DNA from: JAGVLN01 sp964515755
GTDB taxonomy: Bacteria; Pseudomonadota; Alphaproteobacteria; Rickettsiales; JABSSG01
Direction: 5' to 3'
Length of the DNA stretch: 32,197 bases
Assembly: GCA_964515755.1 (NCBI GenBank)
Contig: CAZEVK010000018.1
Span: 1-32,197 of the forward strand
The position numbers and the translations under genes were made by a program. The notes beneath the pieces are model-generated. The model was not told the DNA's origin and searched no databases. It saw nothing but the letters and a program-made list of their open reading frames with translations. Below are positions 1 to 9,016 of this stretch, piece after piece; position 1 is the stretch's first letter; each line of letters starts with the position of its first letter.

Positions 1-250
1 TAGCATTAAGCATCTTATAATGGATGCCAGCCATATCAATAGCTCTTCCCATTATTCCATCAAGAGCATCAATCTCTCTAACTATTGTGCCTTTACCAAT
101 ACCGCCGATAGCTGGATTACAAGACATTTCACCTAAATTTGTAAATTTTAGCGTAATCAAAGCTGTATTTGCACCCATTCGCGAAGCTGCTGCTGCTGCT
201 TCGCAGCCCGAGTGTCCACCGCCTATAACTATAACATCAAAATTATGCAT
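1..250 (-). CDS. mnmG: tRNA uridine-5-carboxymethylaminomethyl modification enzyme MnmG (GidA), N-terminal part only
   Basis: This FAD-dependent cytoplasmic enzyme works with MnmE to modify the wobble uridine (U34) of certain tRNAs. About 83 N-terminal residues are visible, starting MHNFDVIVIGGG at 250; the rest lies beyond the left edge. The dinucleotide-binding motif GGGHSGCEAAAAA, the conserved NLGEMSCNPAIGGIGKG segment and the following REIDALDGIMGRAID stretch are diagnostic of MnmG. It is the most downstream visible member of a minus-strand run with the DciA-like gene, rppH, the yibQ-like gene and ctpA, with about 79 bp separating it from the DciA-like gene. No ribosome binding site stands out. 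The identification is sure; the gene is partial only because the window ends. Confidence 0.96.
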   Translation of the reverse strand, partial: MHNFDVIVIGGGHSGCEAAAAASRMGANTALITLKFTNLGEMSCNPAIGGIGKGTIVREIDALDGIMGRAIDMAGIHYKMLNA

Positions 251-329
251 AATTTATATTAGAAAATTGCTCTATGTGCTTGTTTAATAAGGCTCTTATA
301 TTTAAATCAGTTTAACCTAAATGTAAATT

Positions 330-794
330 TTATTTTTTGATGTTTAATATAAATTTACCAAATTTTTGAAGAGACTCTTTTAGAGCAAAATCTTCAACAC
401 CATTAATATCAGGTTTTTCAGATAATATTGGAATTATATCCTCATCAGCTTGTTGAAAAAGAGATAAAGAGGGTCGTAAATCAAACTTTAATTGTGAAAT
501 ATATTCTGAACCAGTGTAAAAGGCTATTTTTTCTAAAATAGTATTAGAAAGATAAAACAATTCTGATGAAAAAGCATTATTTGCTACAAAAACATGCAAA
601 GCACGCTTCTGAACATTTTGATCTTGAATGGTTACTTTATATGGAATAGCGTAGTTTGAAAGATTTTCTCCAACTATCTTAGGCCAATCATAAACAATTT
701 TCTTTAGTACTATACCTTTAACCTTATAAGTCTCTTGCAAACAACGATCAACGTAAGCAGATAAATTAATAAACCCTTTGACACTATTTTTCAT
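330..794 (-). CDS. DUF721/DciA-family protein
   Basis: A 154-residue protein of the DUF721 family, whose best-known member DciA helps load the replicative helicase DnaB in bacteria lacking DnaC. The visible match is the N-terminal core of about 100 residues: a helix leading to the IVYDWPKIVGENLSNYAIP segment (tryptophan, proline and glycine in the family positions), then a strand-rich part ending at LKFDLRPS. The C-terminal 40 residues are low-conservation and acidic, as usual. The ATG at 794 lies 7 bases after the rppH stop, so it is probably cotranscribed with rppH. Assignment is by family resemblance; a role in replication initiation here is an inference from DciA. Confidence 0.8.
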   Translation of the reverse strand: MKNSVKGFINLSAYVDRCLQETYKVKGIVLKKIVYDWPKIVGENLSNYAIPYKVTIQDQNVQKRALHVFVANNAFSSELFYLSNTILEKIAFYTGSEYISQLKFDLRPSLSLFQQADEDIIPILSEKPDINGVEDFALKESLQKFGKFILNIKK

Positions 795-801
795 AAAAAT
801 A

Positions 802-1305
802 TTACATCTTGGAAATAAACGGCGTAAATTCCTCGATCACACACTGATATAGTTGTTTCTTAAAAGGAATAACAAGCTTTGGTAAGGATCTTATTTCAGC
901 CCATTTCCATTTTAAAAACTCTGGTGGATTTTGATTAATATTAATCTCTGAATCGTTACCCAAAAACCTTAAAAGAACCCATTTTTGTTTTTGACCACGA
1001 TATTTTCCTTCCCAAAACCTAGGAACTAAAGATTCAGGTAAATCATAATAATACCAATTTAAACTCTCAGCTATTATTTCTATATTTATAATGCCGGTCT
1101 CTTCTTTAGTTTCTCGCATCACCGCCTCTGAGATAGTTTCCTCCCCATCAATTCCTCCTTGTGGCATTTGCCATGTGTTACCCTTTCCATCAATACGCTT
1201 TCCTACAAAAACTGTTTTAGCAGAATTAATAATAAACATACCAACACCTCTACGATAAGGTAGAAGAATATTTTTTGATGTATAAATACTACTATTATTT
1301 CTCAC
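802..1305 (-). CDS. rppH: RNA pyrophosphohydrolase RppH (NudH / invasion protein A type)
   Basis: A 167-residue Nudix hydrolase predicted to remove pyrophosphate from the 5' end of primary transcripts and start mRNA decay; orthologues in intracellular bacteria were named invasion protein A. The Nudix box runs from GGIDGEETISEAVMRETKEE to TGI, with the catalytic REXXEE glutamates intact. The preceding WQMPQGGI and the leading PYRRGVGMFIIN are typical of RppH rather than other Nudix enzymes. The start is GTG at 1305, just after the TAG of the yibQ-like gene (TAG-TA-GTG). No ATG occurs before the core domain, and this start gives the usual length. It sits in a tight operon with its neighbours. 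Confidence 0.93.
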   Translation of the reverse strand: MRNNSSIYTSKNILLPYRRGVGMFIINSAKTVFVGKRIDGKGNTWQMPQGGIDGEETISEAVMRETKEETGIINIEIIAESLNWYYYDLPESLVPRFWEGKYRGQKQKWVLLRFLGNDSEININQNPPEFLKWKWAEIRSLPKLVIPFKKQLYQCVIEEFTPFISKM

Positions 1306-1307
1306 TA

Positions 1308-2201
1308 CTAACCTGATACTTTAATTTTTTTAGGTAATGCCTTAATTGATAACAGTTTTATATTTTTTTTATCTAGAGTTTTAAGCCAATCTTTCAATAC
1401 AATAATATTATTTTGATTAAACTGTATAACAGCTATGGCTTTGCCTTTGTCACGTGCAATCTCTTCTAATTGTCTCAAATTATGAATAGTTTTCTCTTTA
1501 GACTGATTCTTGTTAACAACTAAATCACAAGCTTCTACAACGAATATACTTTCATTATCCGATTCAAGAACCGCCGTTTTATTAGTCACTCCATATAAAA
1601 AAAATAGATTAGCCTTATGTAAATGCTCTACCACTGTAGATACGGCATTTACAGAGTTTAGAAATTCTTCGTTACCTAAGTTATAAACACCCACAGAATG
1701 CTCTATTTTACTTAATATTTTTTGCATTCTAGAATGTATCTCTTCTGAATCAAAAGAAGAAACTAAATCATAATCTTTTATGGAAGTATCAGTTTTAGTA
1801 TTTACAAAAGGCAATTCCATAAAAATATCGTTACCATTTTCTTTCACCGCTCCTATAATATTACTCAAATATTTATTGTAAGGTGAAACCCCTATTGTGA
1901 TATCCTTAGGTAGCTCCTTTATATCCTTAATAAAATCAGAACCAAAATCTATTTGATCAATTAATAACGCTATGGTTGAAATAGTGTTGTGCACATTTTC
2001 AGACTCACCAATCGCTAGATTATTATCTTCTATAAATGGCTTATAATCAGGAATAGTAAAAACTATCTTTTGCTTACTTATTGTTTTATCAACACTATCA
2101 TTTTGTTGTGAAATTAATCCGAAAAAAACCAGACAAACCCAAAACAAGGCTAACACACAGGTAAGTAATCCTAAATAGTAAGAAATATCTTTTTTGTTCA
2201 T
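1308..2201 (-). CDS. Divergent polysaccharide deacetylase, YibQ family
   Basis: A 297-residue protein with an N-terminal membrane anchor or uncleaved signal (about residues 8-30) and a periplasmic domain of the divergent polysaccharide deacetylase family (YibQ, formerly DUF610). Family marks are the TIALLIDQIDFGS segment, the ITIGVSPYNKYLSNI strand and FMELPF, then a later motif around VGVYNLGNEEFLN where typical members have a GxxNHMGS-like stretch. Several catalytic positions look replaced (Asn-Leu-Gly in place of Asn-His), so activity may be altered or lost. The gene lies between ctpA and rppH in the same operon. In other proteobacteria YibQ-like genes also sit near ctpA, and this order supports the call. 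Confidence 0.75.
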   Translation of the reverse strand: MNKKDISYYLGLLTCVLALFWVCLVFFGLISQQNDSVDKTISKQKIVFTIPDYKPFIEDNNLAIGESENVHNTISTIALLIDQIDFGSDFIKDIKELPKDITIGVSPYNKYLSNIIGAVKENGNDIFMELPFVNTKTDTSIKDYDLVSSFDSEEIHSRMQKILSKIEHSVGVYNLGNEEFLNSVNAVSTVVEHLHKANLFFLYGVTNKTAVLESDNESIFVVEACDLVVNKNQSKEKTIHNLRQLEEIARDKGKAIAVIQFNQNNIIVLKDWLKTLDKKNIKLLSIKALPKKIKVSG

Positions 2202-2210
2202 AATTTTACT

Positions 2211-3485
2211 TCATTTTTTATAAATACTAATTGCTTTAATCAGATCTACAGCCCTTTCCAATTGGTAATCATCTTCTACCTTTCTGATAATATCTCCATT
2301 ATTCTTATTAATAGATAAATTATTTTTTATTGTATTAGATGATAAGTCTTTAGGAATATAACCATTTAAATTTTCTTCTCTAATATTACTAGCAACAGTT
2401 TTTTCTTTAATAACAGATTTTTCAACTATAATATCCGGAGTAATGCCCTCAGCCTGAATTGATCTACCATGCGGAGTATAGTAAAGAGCTGTAGTAAGCC
2501 CCATCGCACTTCCCCCAGATAATGGTATTACAGTTTGTACAGATCCTTTACCAAAAGATCTTTCACCCATTAATACAGCTCTTCCGTGATCTTGCAAAGC
2601 TCCTGCAACTATCTCGGAGGCAGAAGCTGAGCCTTCATTAATCAATATTGCGATTGGTAAATCAAGAATTTTATATCCGCCTTCACTGACATTATAGCTC
2701 ATATTACTATCTTTGACTCTGCCTTTGGTGGACACTATATTTCCTTTTTTTAAAAAAATACTAGAAACCGATATAGCTTGATGCAATAGCCCGCCTGGGT
2801 TATTACGTAAATCTAATACTATTCCTTTTATACCTTTTGTATGAGATATAAGACTTTTGTAGTGACTAATTATATTATCAGCGGTATTCTCTGGAAACGA
2901 ATTAACTCTTATATAAGCTATATCATTATTCTCAATACGCGATTTCACAGATATAATTTTAATCATATCTCGCTTCACTAAAATCTCTACTGGAGCAGAA
3001 TTATTATCACGTAATATGGTCAATTTAACTTTTGTGCCTGGCCTGCCTCTTATTTTCATAATAATATCAGAATAATTCATGTCGCGGATTGACCTTCCAT
3101 CCACTCCAATTACATAATCTCCAGGCTTAATGCCCGCAATATAAGCAGGACCATCTTCCAAAGGAGATATAACTCTAAGAGAGCCTTGTTCTGCAATAAA
3201 TTCTACACCTATGCCACCAAATTCCCCTTTAGAGTAAAAAGTAAGCTCTCTACTCATATCTTTATTTAAAAAACCAGAATGTGGATCTAAAGATAGAAGC
3301 ATCCCGCTAATTGCAGAATCTATCAACTTAGCATTATCAACTTTATTAACATAATCTTTGTTTACTAACTTAAATGCCTCATAAAATCTCTTCAACTCAG
3401 GTGATGAATAACAACTTTCCTCTACTGCAAATGCTGGTATAACAAGCATGATTAGAATCAAAAACAATTTTTTAGGTATAATCAT
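2211..3485 (-). CDS. ctpA: Carboxy-terminal processing protease CtpA (S41 family, PDZ domain)
   Basis: A periplasmic serine protease that trims C-termini of exported proteins. The true start is probably the ATG at 3485: it gives a clean signal peptide (MIIPKKLFLILIMLVIPAFA) and 424 residues, whereas the upstream TTG adds five residues before it. A PDZ domain covers roughly residues 90-160. The S41 core follows: KGIVLDLRNNPGG at 220-232, the catalytic-serine region NEGSASASEIVAGAL at 283-297, and the catalytic lysine in SFGKGSVQ (K313). It ends in a variable, asparagine-rich tail. It is the most upstream intact gene of the left minus-strand operon; only about 67 bp separate it from the broken glycosyltransferase upstream. 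Confidence 0.95.
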   Translation of the reverse strand: MIIPKKLFLILIMLVIPAFAVEESCYSSPELKRFYEAFKLVNKDYVNKVDNAKLIDSAISGMLLSLDPHSGFLNKDMSRELTFYSKGEFGGIGVEFIAEQGSLRVISPLEDGPAYIAGIKPGDYVIGVDGRSIRDMNYSDIIMKIRGRPGTKVKLTILRDNNSAPVEILVKRDMIKIISVKSRIENNDIAYIRVNSFPENTADNIISHYKSLISHTKGIKGIVLDLRNNPGGLLHQAISVSSIFLKKGNIVSTKGRVKDSNMSYNVSEGGYKILDLPIAILINEGSASASEIVAGALQDHGRAVLMGERSFGKGSVQTVIPLSGGSAMGLTTALYYTPHGRSIQAEGITPDIIVEKSVIKEKTVASNIREENLNGYIPKDLSSNTIKNNLSINKNNGDIIRKVEDDYQLERAVDLIKAISIYKK

Positions 3486-3552
3486 AAAAACTAAATTCAA
3501 TAATATTAGCTTTTATAATATATAAATTATCTCAAAACACTAAGATTAATTT

Positions 3553-5254
3553 TTAGTTTTTTGATTGACATCTCGAGTAATAGTCATGAGCAGTTTTATG
3601 CCAGTAATATGGATTTTTAAGTAACTGCATAATTGCCTTAAATGCTGCAAAAGGATGCAGTAAATAATAAAAAGGGTATAAAAACAACTGCCATTTAAGA
3701 GTAGCCCAGTTATATTTAAATTTTACCTCTAAGGCACAACCGTACATGACTAGCATCCATAAAAGAATATTTAAGAGCGAAAACAATGCCAATAACTCAT
3801 ATTTATCATTAGAAAAATCTGTAAATAAATATGCCTGACCAAGAAAAAATACTACAAATTGTAAAACATAAGAAACGATTGGTAAAAATAAAAAATAGCG
3901 AAAACCTATAAATCTTGCTAAACCTATTTTTTTCACAACATATTTAAAATTTCTTCCATGAACTAATGTTGTTTGTAAATGACCTTTAATCCACCTTGAT
4001 CTTTGATTAATCCAATCTCGAAAATTAATCGGAGACTCCTCAAGAGTTAAACTATTAAGAATTTTTACTTTATAGCCGTGCAAAGCTAATCTCATTCCAA
4101 TGTCTGCATCTTCTGTAACATTGTACGGATCCCAAGCACCTAATTCCATTAGCACTGATTTTTTAAAATGATTACTACTCTCACCTAAAGGTATAGGAAT
4201 ATCCAATAATTCAAGACCACATAAAAAATAATCAAATAAAAGTGAGTATTCGACAGAAAAAAGTAGATATTAAACTTTCATCTTTATTGTAGTAATTTAA
4301 CCTAGCTTGTACGCAGGCTAGATTTTTTGATCCATTTCTAAAAACATCTAAAACTTTCCTTAATTGAGCTATATCAGGCTTATCCTCAGTATCATAAACA
4401 GCTACATATTCTCCTCTTGCAAATTGTAAAGCATAATTACAGGCTTTGGGCTTAGTCTTAGGAAAACTTTTAGGAACGCATATTATATTAATAGAATCGT
4501 CTGGTTTTAGCTGATTAATAAAAGTAATTGTACTACGATCTAACTGCTCAATAACTAATTTTATATCCAATTTATCCTTTGGATAATCCAGCTCATAAAT
4601 GGAATCTAATAAAGACAAAATCACATGATCTTCTTTATATACAGGTAAAATAATGGTATATATAGGGCAATCTTCATCTGCCAATCTTTTAATAGCTTTA
4701 TCTTGTGCAATATATCGTTTTTTTGTTAATAGAATTAATAACAATCTAAGAATAGAGTTAACGAAAAAGATAATATTAGCAACACATACCAGCCCAAGTA
4801 AAAACTTTTCAGGATATATAATAATTAACATTATAATTATAAATGCACTTAGCCAAATTGTATTTTTATGTTTGGCTTTTAATAAATTATACGCAGAATA
4901 TAAAGGCACTGTTTTGTAGAGATCAGTTTTAGTTTTTTCTAAAATAGCATCACTAAATTTTAACTGAATAAATCTAAAAATATCCTTACGAGATGCAATC
5001 AGTATTATAAAATCACTTTGGTATTTATCACTCAAATAAGAAAGCAATTTTTCAGTCTTATTTACAGCTGCCACATAAAATACTCCATCAATAGTTTTCC
5101 AAGGAATATATTCTAAATTAATGTAAAAGCTAAAATCATCTTTCAAAAACAAAGACAAATCTGGAGGATAAGATTTTAAATTTATCTTTTGAATGTCTTG
5201 ATAACCTAAGCTATGTTTATTAAAAAACAGATCTGTGTAATCTTCAATTATCAT
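3553..5254 (-). pseudogene. Family 2 glycosyltransferase with N-terminal GspE-N-like domain, split by a frameshift
   Basis: Two adjacent reading frames (5254 to 4232, then the frame ending at 3553) are halves of one membrane glycosyltransferase of about 566 residues. The first half has a GspE-N/MshEN-like regulatory domain (about residues 30-115), a hydrophobic hairpin (about 133-175), the GT2 opening TIILPVYKE and the DxD-equivalent VYDTEDKPD. The second half carries PLGESSNHF, NVTEDADIG (TED), QRSRWIKG (QxxRW) and C-terminal membrane segments, as in processive BcsA-like enzymes. The frames overlap only between about 4232 and 4269, and the A6 tract at 4257-4262 (T6 on the coding strand) is the obvious lesion. 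One base fewer restores the continuous reading STFSVEYSLLFDYF. Neither half alone holds all catalytic motifs. The apparent start of the second half is an internal TTG. A sequencing error or slippage cannot be excluded. Confidence 0.85.
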
Positions 5255-5387
5255 AAATCTACCTGTAATATAATATTATCTCATAAAAAAGAAACTCTGG
5301 GTTGAACATAAAACCAACTGTATTAATTAGCAAAATATGATATTATAGCAAGAACTTCCTAATAATTTTTTTAAAGGAAAGCTAGCA

Positions 5388-7343
5388 ATGTTTGTTAGAT
5401 TTTTACTGTGTATAATATCGCTTACTCTTTCTTCTTCTGCGATGGCGCTTAAGCAGGAAGATTGTAATAGCTTAGATTTAGCGAAAAAAAATCTCTGGGT
5501 TGAAGCGAAAAAATGTTCATATAATCAACATAACCAAGCTTTAGATAAATTAATAAACTGGCTTTGTTATCAAAGCACAAATTGCGATAATAATTTTGAG
5601 GAAATAAGTAATTTTATTGATGCTAATCCTTCTTTCCCTGATATTAACACATTAATTAGAAGAGCAGAAGAAAAAATCACCGCAGATAAACCAAAAGACT
5701 TAGTTTTTAAGTGGTTTAAACATCATAAACCATTAACTGCAAATGGTATAAAATACTACACACAATTGGTTGTTCCTCATATAGAAGACAAAAATGAGCT
5801 AACTAAAACTATCAAATATGGATGGGTTAGAGGAAACTTAGATACTAACGAACGGAAAAGCTTTCTATTAAAGTATGGTAATTTATTAAGTATTGGTGAT
5901 CATATAGAAAAAATTAATATCTTAATATCAAAAGGAAATCGAAATATAGATAAGGATATTCTAAATTTATTACCTAGTAATTATAAAAGCTTAATAAAAG
6001 CACGAATTTCACTAATTAATAATCAAAATAATTTTGTTAGAATTATACAAACAGTACCACAAAATCTTAGGAAAGATCCATGGCTATTGTATGTAGAAGC
6101 GCAATGGCATAAGCAGAAAGGTCATCATCATAAATTAGCGAATCTATTGTATCAAAATAGACAAATTAAAGAACTTGGTAAAGATGCTTGGTTCAGACTA
6201 CGTACTGAAACAGTGGCTGAGTTAATGGACTCTGGCAACTATAAATTCGCATATGTAATTGCTAGAGAGCATAATTATGAAGATCCTGTTAATTATGTTG
6301 ATGGTGAGTGGCTTGCTGGCAGATTAGCCTATTTCTATTTACAACAACCAAAACTAGCTATGGAACATTTTAATAACATTCTAACACACGCAAAATTTTC
6401 TGTAAGTAAGTCTAAAGGTGCTTATTGGTCTGGAATGGCAGCACGTAAAATGAAAAATTTTAAATTATCAGAAGAATTTTTCTATGAAGCCACAAAATAT
6501 CCAGATACATTCTATGGTCAACTAGCCATAACTCACAGAACCGATGATAAGCATATTAACCTTCCTGATGAACCAACTATAAGACAGGAGGATTTAGATT
6601 GGTTTGAGAATGACTCTTTAATAAAAGCAGCAAAATTATTAATTCAAAATAAACAATACGCACTTGCTGAAAAATTCATGAAGGCAGCTATAAAACACAA
6701 TAGAAATCCTGCCAGAGTTCTGCTTGTTGTAAGAATGGGCTATAATATAAACATGCCTCGTTTATCTGTAACATCTGGGAAAGAAGCAGCACGTAATGGA
6801 TTATTTCTAGCAAAACATATATATCCAACTTTAAAATTTTCCCCTAAACCACACCAAATTGAAAAAGCTCTAATGCTCTCTATTATCCGTCAAGAGAGTG
6901 CCTTTGACCACACAGCAATAAGCTCAGCCTCTGCAATGGGACTAATGCAAATTATTTATCCAACAGCAAAAGATATAGGAAAAGAACTAAGTCTACATTT
7001 TAGAGAACGTGATTTAATTAATGATCCTAAGCTTAATCTAACTTTTGGCTGTCATCATCTTTCAACACTTGTTGAGAAATACAATGGTTCATATATTTTA
7101 GCTGCTGCTGCCTATAATGCAGGACCAGGAAATGCCAATAAATGGATTTTAAAATATGGAGATCCACGCAAACTTAAAACAGTAGAACAAGTAATAAGTT
7201 GGATTGAAAAAATACCATTTTATGAGACCAGAGGCTATATACAAAATGTTTTAGCAAATATTCAAATCTATCGAGGAATTCTTGAAAACAACAAAGCTAC
7301 TAAAATTAAGGTAAATCTAGATAAGGATTTACTAAGAAGCTAA
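5388..7343 (+). CDS. slt: Soluble lytic murein transglycosylase (Slt70 type)
   Basis: A 651-residue periplasmic enzyme that cleaves peptidoglycan glycan strands non-hydrolytically, leaving 1,6-anhydromuramyl ends. It begins with a signal peptide (residues 1-20, ending SSSAMA), followed by a long alpha-helical superhelical domain with TPR-like repeats. The C-terminal SLT domain has the catalytic glutamate E503 in SIIRQESAFD, then SSASAMGLMQI and AAAAYNAGPGN, all canonical. The start at 5388 is backed by a strong AAAGGA ribosome binding site. It is monocistronic, converging with the small gene to its right (stop-to-stop gap of 5 bp). Its presence implies that this lineage still builds or remodels a cell wall, in line with the tol genes nearby. 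Confidence 0.95.
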   Translation: MFVRFLLCIISLTLSSSAMALKQEDCNSLDLAKKNLWVEAKKCSYNQHNQALDKLINWLCYQSTNCDNNFEEISNFIDANPSFPDINTLIRRAEEKITADKPKDLVFKWFKHHKPLTANGIKYYTQLVVPHIEDKNELTKTIKYGWVRGNLDTNERKSFLLKYGNLLSIGDHIEKINILISKGNRNIDKDILNLLPSNYKSLIKARISLINNQNNFVRIIQTVPQNLRKDPWLLYVEAQWHKQKGHHHKLANLLYQNRQIKELGKDAWFRLRTETVAELMDSGNYKFAYVIAREHNYEDPVNYVDGEWLAGRLAYFYLQQPKLAMEHFNNILTHAKFSVSKSKGAYWSGMAARKMKNFKLSEEFFYEATKYPDTFYGQLAITHRTDDKHINLPDEPTIRQEDLDWFENDSLIKAAKLLIQNKQYALAEKFMKAAIKHNRNPARVLLVVRMGYNINMPRLSVTSGKEAARNGLFLAKHIYPTLKFSPKPHQIEKALMLSIIRQESAFDHTAISSASAMGLMQIIYPTAKDIGKELSLHFRERDLINDPKLNLTFGCHHLSTLVEKYNGSYILAAAAYNAGPGNANKWILKYGDPRKLKTVEQVISWIEKIPFYETRGYIQNVLANIQIYRGILENNKATKIKVNLDKDLLRS

Positions 7344-7348
7344 ATCTT

Positions 7349-7618
7349 TTATTTTGATGCACCCTTCTTTGTAATATTATTAGATCTAACTAACTTACGC
7401 TTCGCTTTATCCCAAGTATAATAAAAAGTAATTAATTTCATCTCACCTATAATAATATCCCCATTAGGCATTTGCATAACATCACTACCCCTTTCTAGAG
7501 ATTCAGTGATCAAAGCGCTCGATTTAAAAATATATATAGCGTCTTCTAAAACATCGTTTTCCTGTAAATCTCTAGGTTGAGAATATATAAAATTTTTTAA
7601 TTTTTTAGTATCCAACAT
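7349..7618 (-). CDS. Small conserved protein resembling DUF2671 of Rickettsiaceae
   Basis: An 89-residue protein of unknown function. The ATG at 7618 is chosen because a GAAGG ribosome binding site lies 7 bases upstream; longer versions start at TTG (7690) or at an internal ATG without such a site. The part DVMQMPNGDIIIGE, followed by YYTWDKAKRKLVRS, matches my recollection of the DUF2671 family, found so far in Rickettsiaceae. No signal peptide or membrane segment is visible. It lies 89 bp downstream of tolA on the same strand and may be cotranscribed with the tol genes. The family call rests on memory of the pattern and could be tested directly by a Pfam search. Confidence 0.6.
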   Translation of the reverse strand: MLDTKKLKNFIYSQPRDLQENDVLEDAIYIFKSSALITESLERGSDVMQMPNGDIIIGEMKLITFYYTWDKAKRKLVRSNNITKKGASK

Positions 7619-7707
7619 AGTAAAGCCTTCATAAAATAAAAATTTAATACAATTCTCGCGCATTAGATCACTAAACACTTTTAATTTCAACTAAAAATTT
7701 AAAAAAA

Positions 7708-8574
7708 CTAGTTGTTCATTAGATAATAGGCATCAAAAGTAAGGACTATCTCATCACCACGTGATATTCCTTGTAAAGGGCTAGCGCTATATGCAGCTCT
7801 GATTAAGCCCTCAGATATAGATTGATATGCATTAGCATATCTTGCTGGATATATACTAGAGCTAAGAGGTGTTACATCTATAACTGTTCCATCAGCACTA
7901 AGCATAAAACGAATATGAACTACCAATTCTCCAGGATTAAATTGCATAGCAACAGGATGACTAAATCTTCTCTCTATTTGCGCTTTAATTGCATCCTTTT
8001 CGCTCATTGATAAAGGCATAGTTTCATCAAACTGTCTATTAGACATACTCTTATTATCTGATGTATTGCTCTGTTTATTAGGCTTTTTTACCTTTTCACT
8101 ATCATTTTTAATTGATTCTTCTTCAAGATTTTTAAGCAAAGAATCTAATTCATTTTTAGTTTTTTGATCACTAGATTTTTTCTTTGCCTTTTTAGACTTA
8201 TCCGTCTCTTTGCTATCTTTTTTAGAAACAGTTTTTTTAGGCTTTAAAGAATCTTCTTCTTTTATTTTTTTTTCATCTTTTTTAACCTCGCTTTTTTTCT
8301 CTATCGACTTATTGTCTATATCAGTCGATTTTTCCGATTTAGCTTGCGGCTTTACCTCTTCAGATTTAGTTTGTTTTAACTCCTTGTTTTTCTCGCTTAC
8401 AGTATAATTTTGTAAGTTACTTAGTTCAGAAAGAGGCGCTATTTCAACAGATACAACAACATCTTTATTTATATCATGATCAAAACTTGGAAAGCCAAAA
8501 CATAATATGATAAAAACCACAACATGTAGTATAATAGAGTATTTAATTCCTCTATCTTTCATAATTTTATCCAT
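7708..8574 (-). CDS. tolA: TolA, envelope-spanning protein of the Tol-Pal system
   Basis: TolA links the inner-membrane TolQR motor to Pal and TolB and helps constrict the outer membrane at division. The 288-residue protein has the three expected parts: a single N-terminal membrane anchor (about residues 12-29), a long lysine/serine/glutamate-rich helical linker (about 55-175), and a globular C-terminal TonB/TolA-like domain (about 195-288, with AQIERRFSHPVAMQF and GRGD-like turns near the end). Its start overlaps the tolR stop by one base (TAATG), showing translational coupling. The lysine-rich linker creates an open frame on the opposite strand that is not a gene. tolB and pal are not in the window. 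Confidence 0.9.
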   Translation of the reverse strand: MDKIMKDRGIKYSIILHVVVFIILCFGFPSFDHDINKDVVVSVEIAPLSELSNLQNYTVSEKNKELKQTKSEEVKPQAKSEKSTDIDNKSIEKKSEVKKDEKKIKEEDSLKPKKTVSKKDSKETDKSKKAKKKSSDQKTKNELDSLLKNLEEESIKNDSEKVKKPNKQSNTSDNKSMSNRQFDETMPLSMSEKDAIKAQIERRFSHPVAMQFNPGELVVHIRFMLSADGTVIDVTPLSSSIYPARYANAYQSISEGLIRAAYSASPLQGISRGDEIVLTFDAYYLMNN

Positions 8575-9014
8575 TAACTACTTGATTGTAATTCTGTCAC
8601 CAAAGAAATCTTTTTAAAACCAGCAGTGCTTATTAAGCCAACTATTTTCATTACCTGTCCATAGTCTATAGCCTTATCACCTCGCACAAAAATTCTGGTA
8701 TCATATTTCTCTTCTGTAATCGCTACTAGCTTATCTACTAATTCTGATTCCTTAATTTTATGATCATGCAAGTAAATAGTTCCTTCTTTATCAACTGTAA
8801 TAGTTAACGGTTCATCTTTACCTGTAAAAGGGTTTGCTGAAGTTTTTGGAAGATCTACATTAATGCCTGAAACTAACATAGGAGAAGTTACCATAAAAAC
8901 AATTAGTAAAACTAACATTACGTCTACTAAGGGGGTTACATTTATATCACTAATAATTCTCTTGGAACGAGTAGCTGATCTAGAATGACTGCTATTTTGT
9001 ATAAAACCTACCAT
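8574..9014 (-). CDS. tolR: TolR, inner-membrane Tol-Pal motor protein (ExbD family)
   Basis: A 146-residue ExbD/TolR family protein. A short cytoplasmic N-terminus is followed by one transmembrane helix (about residues 26-48) bearing the essential proton-path aspartate D31 in NVTPLVDVMLVLLIVFM. The periplasmic domain has the family pattern VRGDKAIDYGQVMKIV near residue 115 and ends with the amphipathic segment FKKISLVTE. With TolQ it harnesses the proton gradient to move TolA. It starts two bases after the tolQ stop and its own stop overlaps the tolA start, so the three genes form one operon. Confidence 0.95.
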   Translation of the reverse strand: MVGFIQNSSHSRSATRSKRIISDINVTPLVDVMLVLLIVFMVTSPMLVSGINVDLPKTSANPFTGKDEPLTITVDKEGTIYLHDHKIKESELVDKLVAITEEKYDTRIFVRGDKAIDYGQVMKIVGLISTAGFKKISLVTELQSSS

Positions 9015-9016
9015 CT

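Noticed and set aside
24..287. Plus-strand open frame opposite mnmG
   Set aside because: It is the antisense of the diagnostic MnmG N-terminus and encodes a proline/isoleucine-rich product with no start signal.
3553..4206. Separate small glycosyltransferase gene
   Set aside because: It begins at an internal TTG in the middle of a conserved GT2 block and lacks the DxD domain; it is the second half of the frameshifted gene ending at 3553.
8210..8407. Plus-strand open frame inside tolA, rich in serine and phenylalanine
   Set aside because: It mirrors the lysine-rich linker of TolA (AAA/AAG read backwards gives TTT/CTT) and has no ribosome binding site.
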